64,000 nucleotides of DNA from Allofournierella_A excrementavium (GTDB taxonomy: Bacteria > Bacillota > Clostridia > Oscillospirales > Ruminococcaceae): NCBI GenBank assembly GCA_019120375.1, contig DWVE01000027.1, positions 124,001 through 188,000 of the forward strand, read 5' to 3'. Under the pieces are notes generated by a model. The model saw only the letters and a program-made list of their open reading frames with translations. It ran no database searches and was not told the origin of the DNA. Made by a program: the position numbers and the translations under genes. Every line of letters begins with the position of its first letter. The stretch's first letter is position 1. This document shows, piece after piece, positions 58,029 through 64,000 of this stretch.

Positions 58029-59990
58029 ATGGAACTTTTTTACAGCTATCTGTCGCTGGCGGCGCTGGCGGGCTTTGCCGTGCTCATGGCGCGGCGCACA
58101 AAGCTGCCCGCGCCGCTTGCGCCCTTTGCGGCGCTGTGCGCCACCATGGTGTGGTTCAGCGCCGCGGGCATGCTGGGCGTGCTGGCGGCGGCCGGGTGGC
58201 TCTATTTTGTGCTGGCGGCGGCGGCCTGGGTGCTCGCTTTCCGGCCGGGGGCAAAACAGCCTGCCTCCGCGCTGAAAGCCCCCGGCTTTGCCGCCTTTTT
58301 TGTGTTGTCGGCGGCGCTGCTGGCCTTCTTCGCCTGGCGGCAGCCCATGTTCTCCACCTGGGATGAATTCTCCTTCTGGGGCACCGCCGCCAAGATCGTC
58401 AAGACCAGCGGCGGGCTCTATGTGAACGCCGACATCGGCTGGGCCTGGGTGGGCACCCACCGCCCGGCGCTGGTGGTGCTGGGCTGGTTCTTCCAGGTCT
58501 TCGGCGAATATGCCGAGTGGCGGGTGCTGGCGGCCTACGACATCCTGCTTCTTTCCATCTTTGCCGCACTCACCGCCGGCTGCGAAAAGGGCAAGCCCCG
58601 GCAGTGGGTGCCGGCGCTGGGCTTCGGCTTTCTGCTGCCCTTCGTCATCACCCTCTACGGCAGCGTCACCCGCCCCACCGACCTTTACGCCTCGGCCCTC
58701 TCGGACATCCCCCTGGGCCTGACCTTCGGCGGCGCGCTGGCGGTCTATTATATCAATGAAAAGAAGGCGCTGTGGCCCAGTGCCCTGGCGCTGGCCGCCC
58801 TGTGCCTGGAAAAGGACACCGGCTTTGCCCTGGCGCTGGTGGCGGCGGGCCTCATCGCCGCCGACGGGGCCTTCGCCCTGCTGATGGAAAAAGCCCCCCT
58901 GCGCTGCTGGGCAAGGCCCGCGGCGGGCTGGGCCGGGCTCTTCGTCACCTGCGGCCTTTCCTTCCTCTCCTGGCAGAAATACCTCGCGGTGGCAAGCGCC
59001 GCGGACACCTCCAACGTGGGCGGCACCGAGGAGATGGGCATGGCCGAGATGGTCATCACCGGCGTGAAAGAGCTTTTGGGCATCGGCCGCACCGAGAAAT
59101 TCACCACCATCATGGGCGGCCTTGTGCGGGCGCTTTTCACCTCCAAAACCACCATGGTGGGCCCCTTCGCGGCGGTCATCGCCCTGGCGGCGGCCATGGC
59201 AGTGGGGGCGGCCATCCTCACGAAAGACAAGGCCCTGCGCCGGCAGGCGGGCCTCTTTGCCGTGCTGGGCACGGCGGGCTTCGCGGCCTATTTCTTCTTC
59301 ATCGGCCTGACCTATGTGTACGTCTTCCGGGACGAAGTGTCCGACGGGCTGGTGGGCTTTGAGCGGTATATGTACCCCTATCTGCTGGGCTGGCTGCTGG
59401 CCTCGGCGGCGCTGGTGCTGCGGGCCATGGGCTCCGAGCGCATCCAGGGCCTGTTGCAGACCGGCTTCGCGGTGATGACGCTGGCGCTGGCGGCGCTGGT
59501 GTGGCTGCGGCTGCCCTTCAGCCTCACCGTGTTCGGCGGGGGCGACGCGGCATACGCCGAGCGCTGGGCCACCCGGGACGAGGCGGCCCAGGTGCAGGCG
59601 GCGGTGCCCGAGGACGCTCACATCTTCTTTGTCAGCCAGGGGGACGACGGCAGCCGCTGGTTCCTCTATTCCTACGAGCTCTACCCCTGGTATCTGGATT
59701 ACAGCGGCAACGACGGCCAGGGCGGCGGCGGCACCTTTGCGCTGCCCGGGGCGCTGGAAGAGGACACCCTCTACTACCACCCCTACACCGCAGAGGAACT
59801 GCTGGAGTGCATCCGTGACCGCGGCTGCGACTATGTGTTCGTGGAGCGCAGCGACGACCTCTTTGCCGACGGCTACGCGGCTCTGTTCAGCGACGGGCTG
59901 GCGGGCTGCGGGGAGCAGTCGGCGGTGTACGCCTGGAACGAGACCGAAGGGCAGTTTGACTTTGTCTGCAATGTGGGGGCCGAAGGATGA
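58029..59990 (+). CDS. GT-C-like polytopic membrane protein, module copy 3 (large subunit)
   Basis: 653 aa, same layout as copies 1 and 2: about 13 helices, MFSTWDEFSFWGTAAKIVKTS (about residue 112), and a C-terminal outside domain with FFVSQGDDGSRWFLYSYEL and ERSDDLFADGYAALFSDGL. Closest of the three pairs is with copy 2 by shared motifs (SDDLF/VDDIF). The ATG at 58029 is preferred over a TTG two codons earlier because GGGGAG is 8 bases away. Overlaps the next gene by 4 bases. Confidence 0.75.
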   Translation: MELFYSYLSLAALAGFAVLMARRTKLPAPLAPFAALCATMVWFSAAGMLGVLAAAGWLYFVLAAAAWVLAFRPGAKQPASALKAPGFAAFFVLSAALLAFFAWRQPMFSTWDEFSFWGTAAKIVKTSGGLYVNADIGWAWVGTHRPALVVLGWFFQVFGEYAEWRVLAAYDILLLSIFAALTAGCEKGKPRQWVPALGFGFLLPFVITLYGSVTRPTDLYASALSDIPLGLTFGGALAVYYINEKKALWPSALALAALCLEKDTGFALALVAAGLIAADGAFALLMEKAPLRCWARPAAGWAGLFVTCGLSFLSWQKYLAVASAADTSNVGGTEEMGMAEMVITGVKELLGIGRTEKFTTIMGGLVRALFTSKTTMVGPFAAVIALAAAMAVGAAILTKDKALRRQAGLFAVLGTAGFAAYFFFIGLTYVYVFRDEVSDGLVGFERYMYPYLLGWLLASAALVLRAMGSERIQGLLQTGFAVMTLALAALVWLRLPFSLTVFGGGDAAYAERWATRDEAAQVQAAVPEDAHIFFVSQGDDGSRWFLYSYELYPWYLDYSGNDGQGGGGTFALPGALEEDTLYYHPYTAEELLECIRDRGCDYVFVERSDDLFADGYAALFSDGLAGCGEQSAVYAWNETEGQFDFVCNVGAEG

Positions 59991-60598
59991 AACGAGTGTT
60001 TGCATGGGCGGCGGCCCATCTGGTGGCCGCCTGCTATCTCCTGGCCCTGGCGCTGTGGGCGCTGTGGGCCTTAGGAAACGCCGGGTGGGACGCCCTTGGC
60101 TTTGCCACCGGGCGGCTGACCACGGTGGAGGTGCCCCTTTCCTCGCTGCAAAGCCAGGACGTCGCCCTCACCGACGAGGGCCTCTGGGTCACCACCGGGG
60201 CCGATCCCCAGTTCCACCTGGAACTGGACCAGCCGGTGCGCAGCGTGCTGTTTGCCACCGACGCGCCGGCCTCCGGCTTTGAGGGCTACTGGGCCGGCGC
60301 GGGCCAGGACTTCAGCCTGCGCCGCCGGGTCTGGGCCGGGGAGACCGGCAGCGGCGTGCTGCTGGTGTTCCCTGAAGCGGCGGGCACCCTGCGCATCGAC
60401 CCCGCCGCCGGGGCGGGCGTGGTGCTGGCCGAGGGCGAAAACGCCGCCCTCACCGTGAACGCGCCGGTGGCCTTCTGGCGGTATTTCGTGCCCCGGGCGG
60501 GGCAGGCGCTGGCGCTGGCCGTGCTGCCCGCCGCCGCGGCGATGCTGGCCGACCTGGGCCTTTTCTGGAAAGGGCGGCTTTTGAAAAAGCGGGGCTGA
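59987..60598 (+). CDS. Membrane-anchored partner protein, module copy 3 (small subunit)
   Basis: 203 aa: N-terminal helix (HLVAACYLLALALWALWAL), outside domain with LWVTTGADPQFHLEL and FSLRRRVWAGETGSG, C-terminal helix (GQALALAVLPAAAAMLADLGLF). The FSLRRRVW/FSPRQSVY segment is shared with copy 1. Same ATGA coupling to its large subunit. Function unknown. Confidence 0.72.
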   Translation: MKRVFAWAAAHLVAACYLLALALWALWALGNAGWDALGFATGRLTTVEVPLSSLQSQDVALTDEGLWVTTGADPQFHLELDQPVRSVLFATDAPASGFEGYWAGAGQDFSLRRRVWAGETGSGVLLVFPEAAGTLRIDPAAGAGVVLAEGENAALTVNAPVAFWRYFVPRAGQALALAVLPAAAAMLADLGLFWKGRLLKKRG

Positions 60599-60622
60599 GC
60601 GCCCCGCCGCGAGAGGTTTGGA

Positions 60623-63112
60623 ATGGAACGAGCAAAACGCTTTTTACAGGGCCGCCGGGGCCGTCTTTTCATGGCGGCGGGGGGCATGGCGCTCATCGTC
60701 AGCGCCGTCTATGCCGCCTGCGGTTTCTGGCCCTTCGGGCCGAACTCGGTGATGACCGGGGACCTGAACAGCCAGTATATTCCCTTCTACGCCCACTTCT
60801 ATGACGCGGTGCGCGAAGGCGGCAGCCTTTTCTATGCCGGCGATCTGGGCCTGGGCGGCGGAGCCTTCGCCCTCTTCGCCTACTATTTCGCCAGCCCCTT
60901 CGCCTGGCTCTATCTCATCGTCGCGCCGGAATTCTACGGCCAGCTGTGCTGCATCGTCTACGCGGCCAAGGTCATTCTGGCGGCGGCGGCCTTCTGCTTT
61001 TACCTTGAGCGGCGCTGGGGCGGCGAAAAGGCCCTCTGGCTGCCCCTGTGCTGGTGCTACGGCCTCATGGGCTACGCGGTGGCCTATGCCCAGAACGTCC
61101 TCTGGCTGGACGCAGTGCTTTTGCTGCCGCTGGTCTGCGCCGGCATCGACCGGCTGCTGGCGGGCAGAGGGGCCGTGGGCTTCTGTCTGGCGCTGGCCGC
61201 GGCCATCTTCACAAACTTTTACATGGGGTATATGCTGTGCGCATTCTCCACTTTGTATTTCATTGCCGGCCTTGCGGCGGGCTCGCCCCGCCCCGGCGGA
61301 AAGGCGGCGCTTTCGGCCTTTGGCCGCTTTGCGGCGGCGGGCATCACGGCGGCGGCGCTGGCCGGTGTGGTGCTGCTGCCCGCGGTGACCGAGATCTTGC
61401 AGGTCAAGAGCACCGGCCTCGACCTCTCCGGCGGCGGGCAGTTTTCGCCGCTGGATTTTATCCAGAAATTTTTCACCGGAAACTTCGTCTGGGCGGACGT
61501 GCAGAACGGCCTGCCCCCCGTTTACTGCGGCATGCTGGGCCTGGGGGCGGCGCTGCTCTATTTCTTCTCCGCCCGGCCCCGGCGGGAAAAACTGGTCTAT
61601 GGCCTGTTCGCCGCCCTGCTGCTGGTCAGCCTCTGGTGGGAACCGCTGGACCTTGCGTGGCACGGCTTTGCCGCCCCCAACTGGTTCCCCTATCGGGAGA
61701 GTTTTCTGCTGGTGTTCCTGCTGCTCACCCTGGGCGCGGGGGCTCTCACCGGGCCGCTGAGCCTGAAAAGGGGCCTTGCCGCCGGGGCGCTGGCGGCGGC
61801 GCTGGGGGTGCTGGTCTATTTCTTCCGCGCCGAGACCTACGGCCGGCGGCGCTGGCTGCTGGCCTGCTGCCTGCTGGCGGCGGGCATCGGCCTCGTCTGG
61901 CTGTGGGGCCGCCTCAAAGGCGGCAAAAAACGGTTGGCCGCCCTGGCCCTGGCCGCCCTCACCGCCGGGGAGCTGGCGCTGAACGGGTACTGGGCGCTGC
62001 GCCTCTTTGAAGCCTATCCCGTGGCGGATTACGCCGGCTTTGTGAGGGCCGGGCGGGCCACCGTGCAGGCGGTGGAAAAAGAGAACACCGAAGACTTCCG
62101 GGTGGAAAAGACCTCCTTCCGCACCCTCAACGACCCCATGCTGCTGGGCTACGACGGGCTGACCCATTTCAGCAGCGTGCAGGACGGGGCCTCCTCCATT
62201 CTGCTGATGGCCCTTGGCTACCGCAACTACGGCTCCAGCTACGGCTATCTTTCCGGCAGCACCGCCGCAGCCGACAGCCTCTTGTCGGTGGGGTGGTTCC
62301 TGGCGCAGGAAGGGGACGCGGTGCCCGCCCACTTTGAAGCGACGGATGTCGCCGCTCCCTGGCAGGTGTACCAAAACCCCAACGCTCTGCCCCGGGCGCT
62401 CTGGTCGCCCTCGGACGCGGCGGCCTTCGAACTGGCCGACGGCCTCGACGCCTTTGAGGCGGCCGAGATTCTTTACACCGCCCTGCTGGGCGAGGAAACG
62501 GCCTTGTTCGCCCCGGTGGAGAGCGCCGGGAGCGGCGCGGAATTCGATCTGACGATGCCCGAAGACGGTATCCTCTACGCCATCTTTTCCGGCGCGGGGG
62601 CGGACGTGCCCCTGGCGGTGAACGGCCAGGAGAAGGGGACTGTCCTTTCCATTGACCGTTCGGCGGATGCCGCGGTGGACCTGGGCCGCTTTGAGGCGGA
62701 CCAGACCGTAAAGGTGACTCTGGGCGCGGCGGTGGACTGTGCACGCTTCGCGGTGCTGGACGAAGAAGCCCTGGCCGCCGCCTGTGAGGAACTGCGCTCG
62801 GCCGCGCCCGCGGTGACAAGCTGGGCGGACGGAGCCATCCAGATGGAAACCAGCGCACAGACGGAGGGCCTTGCGGTGCTCACGGTGCCCTACGACGACA
62901 ACTGGCGGGCCGAAGTGGACGGCGCGCCCGCTGAAGTGCAAAAGGCGGCGGGAGCGCTGATGGCGGTGGAACTGCCCGCGGGCAGCCACACCCTCACGCT
63001 CACCTACACCCAGCCGGGCGCGGCGGCGGGCCTTGGCCTGACGCTGGCGGGGGCCCTGGGCCTCGCGGCGCTGGCATTCTGGCAGAAGAAAACAAACGGT
63101 AAGGAGCGATAA
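60623..63112 (+). CDS. YfhO family membrane protein
   Basis: 829 aa. About 12-13 helices in the first 490 residues and a long C-terminal outside beta-rich domain with another helix at the end (LGLTLAGALGLAALAFW). FGPNSVMTGDLNSQYIPFYAHFYDAVREGGSLFYAGDLGLGGG (about residues 34-75) is the YfhO signature, with Asp in the first outside loop as in GT-C transferases. YfhO in Bacillus/Listeria glycosylates lipoteichoic acid from a polyprenyl-phosphate sugar. Here it probably adds a sugar to the surface glycan of this locus. Confidence 0.88.
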   Translation: MERAKRFLQGRRGRLFMAAGGMALIVSAVYAACGFWPFGPNSVMTGDLNSQYIPFYAHFYDAVREGGSLFYAGDLGLGGGAFALFAYYFASPFAWLYLIVAPEFYGQLCCIVYAAKVILAAAAFCFYLERRWGGEKALWLPLCWCYGLMGYAVAYAQNVLWLDAVLLLPLVCAGIDRLLAGRGAVGFCLALAAAIFTNFYMGYMLCAFSTLYFIAGLAAGSPRPGGKAALSAFGRFAAAGITAAALAGVVLLPAVTEILQVKSTGLDLSGGGQFSPLDFIQKFFTGNFVWADVQNGLPPVYCGMLGLGAALLYFFSARPRREKLVYGLFAALLLVSLWWEPLDLAWHGFAAPNWFPYRESFLLVFLLLTLGAGALTGPLSLKRGLAAGALAAALGVLVYFFRAETYGRRRWLLACCLLAAGIGLVWLWGRLKGGKKRLAALALAALTAGELALNGYWALRLFEAYPVADYAGFVRAGRATVQAVEKENTEDFRVEKTSFRTLNDPMLLGYDGLTHFSSVQDGASSILLMALGYRNYGSSYGYLSGSTAAADSLLSVGWFLAQEGDAVPAHFEATDVAAPWQVYQNPNALPRALWSPSDAAAFELADGLDAFEAAEILYTALLGEETALFAPVESAGSGAEFDLTMPEDGILYAIFSGAGADVPLAVNGQEKGTVLSIDRSADAAVDLGRFEADQTVKVTLGAAVDCARFAVLDEEALAAACEELRSAAPAVTSWADGAIQMETSAQTEGLAVLTVPYDDNWRAEVDGAPAEVQKAAGALMAVELPAGSHTLTLTYTQPGAAAGLGLTLAGALGLAALAFWQKKTNGKER

Positions 63113-63116
63113 CAAT

Positions 63117-64000
63117 ATGCAGGACGTTCTCATCATTGCCGAGGCGGGCGTCAACCACAACGGCAGCCTGGAGATGGCAAAACTGATGGCGCTGGCGGCC
63201 AAAAACGCCGGGGCGGACGTGGTGAAATACCAGACCGCCGTGCCGGAGCTGGTGGTTTCGAAATTCGCGCCCAAAGCCGAGTATCAGAAGGCCCAGACGG
63301 GGGACGGCGAGAGCCAGCTGGAGATGATCCGCCGGCTGCACTTTGACTTTGACGGCCACCGCCAGCTCAAGGAGTACTGCGATTCCATCGGCATCCAGTA
63401 CCTCTCGGCGGCCTTCGACCTGCCCAGCGTGGAGTTCTTGAAGGAGCTGGACCTGCCCTTCTTCAAAATTCCCAGCGGCGAGATCACCAACCTGCCCTAC
63501 CTTGAGGCGGTGGCGGCGGCCAAAAAGCCGGTGGTGCTCTCCACCGGCATGAGCACCCTGCCGGAAATCGAGGACGCCCTCTCCGTTCTGGAGGACGGCG
63601 GCTGCCCCGGTGTGACGCTGCTCCACTGCAACACCGAGTACCCCACCCCCTATGAGGACGCGAACCTGCTGGCCATGCTGGAACTGGCGGACCAGTTCGG
63701 CGTGCCGGTGGGCCTTTCGGACCACACCCCCGGCTGGGAGTGCGACGTGGCCGCGGCGGCCCTGGGCGCGGTGGTCATTGAAAAGCACTTCACGCTGGAC
63801 AAGACCCTCCCCGGCCCCGACCACAAGGCCAGCCTGGACGTGCCCGAGCTCACCGCCATGATCAAAGCGGTGCGCCACACCCAGGCCGCCCTCGGCACCG
63901 GCCGCAAGGCGGTGACAGCCAGCGAAGCCAAGAACAAGCCCATTGCCCGCAAGAGCATCGTGGCCGCCAAGGCCATCAAAAAGGGCGAAATTTTCACCGC
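63117..64000 (+). CDS. legI: N,N'-diacetyllegionaminate synthase-like NeuB family protein (3' end outside window)
   Basis: Starts ATG 63117 behind AAGGAGCGATAAC and runs off the window (294 codons visible). NeuB TIM-barrel motifs: IIAEAGVNHNGSLEMA, VKYQTAVPELVVSK, FFKIPSGEITNLPYLEAV, STGMSTLPEIEDAL, HCNTEYPTPYEDANL, GLSDHTPGWE, EKHFTLDKTLPGPDHKASL. Condenses phosphoenolpyruvate with a 6-carbon diamino sugar to a nonulosonic acid. The C-terminal SAF (antifreeze-like) domain begins at the right edge. LegI is favoured over NeuB because LegB, LegC and PtmE homologues share the operon. Confidence 0.9.
   Translation, partial: MQDVLIIAEAGVNHNGSLEMAKLMALAAKNAGADVVKYQTAVPELVVSKFAPKAEYQKAQTGDGESQLEMIRRLHFDFDGHRQLKEYCDSIGIQYLSAAFDLPSVEFLKELDLPFFKIPSGEITNLPYLEAVAAAKKPVVLSTGMSTLPEIEDALSVLEDGGCPGVTLLHCNTEYPTPYEDANLLAMLELADQFGVPVGLSDHTPGWECDVAAAALGAVVIEKHFTLDKTLPGPDHKASLDVPELTAMIKAVRHTQAALGTGRKAVTASEAKNKPIARKSIVAAKAIKKGEIFT

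Overview
The window is from a high-GC (roughly 60-65% by eye) Firmicute, most likely a clostridial gut-type organism of the Ruminococcaceae/Oscillospiraceae. This is an inference from gene content: SpoIIID, a tRNA-responsive T-box, CarD, DUF1836, YitT, SGNH/DHHW plus DUF4358 pairs, strong AAAGGAGG ribosome-binding sites, frequent GTG/TTG starts, and A+T-rich sigma-A promoters standing out from G+C-rich genes. No rRNA, tRNA, CRISPR array, insertion sequence or phage gene was seen. Both ends cut genes: lysS at the left, a NeuB/LegI-type synthase at the right.

Layout. 1-8.4 kb is housekeeping: lysS with an appended tRNA-binding domain, a patatin-like lipase, ruvX, a CarD-type regulator, a ClC channel, DUF1836, an acetyltransferase, glmM and a GlmU-like beta-helix protein. 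8.6-18.5 kb is mixed: methyltransferase/TetR, MATE, YitT, a DHHW/DUF4358 pair, an iron alcohol dehydrogenase with a Rex-like site, a thioredoxin-reductase-like flavoprotein, a frameshifted aldo/keto reductase and spoIIID. 18.6-28.5 kb, almost all on the minus strand, looks like an amino-acid-derivative uptake and breakdown region: two tandem amidohydrolases, an AbgT transporter, an ElaA-type acetyltransferase, an Asp/Glu-racemase-family protein, NhaC, a class V PLP enzyme and RidA, with a divergent Crp/Fnr regulator. 28.5-41 kb holds purA behind a promoter-proximal terminator, an XRE/DUF3169/CPBP operon with three palindromic operators, a glycosyltransferase, Lrp, hflX, a papain-like hydrolase, and a T-box-controlled methionine ABC transporter whose binding protein MetQ appears circularly permuted.

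41-64 kb is a surface-glycan locus transcribed divergently from back-to-back promoters near 47.6 kb. The minus arm encodes an MBOAT acyltransferase, an SGNH protein, a surface-carbohydrate protein, a flippase and a PseA/PtmG-like amidotransferase. The plus arm encodes LegB, LegC, PtmE and LegI homologues (nonulosonic, probably legionaminic, acid synthesis), interleaved with a DUF2142 protein, a YfhO protein and three tandem copies of an unrecognised two-gene module: a large GT-C-like multi-spanning membrane protein overlapping by 4 bp a ~205-residue membrane-anchored partner. The permuted MetQ and the triplicated module are the most unusual things in the window.
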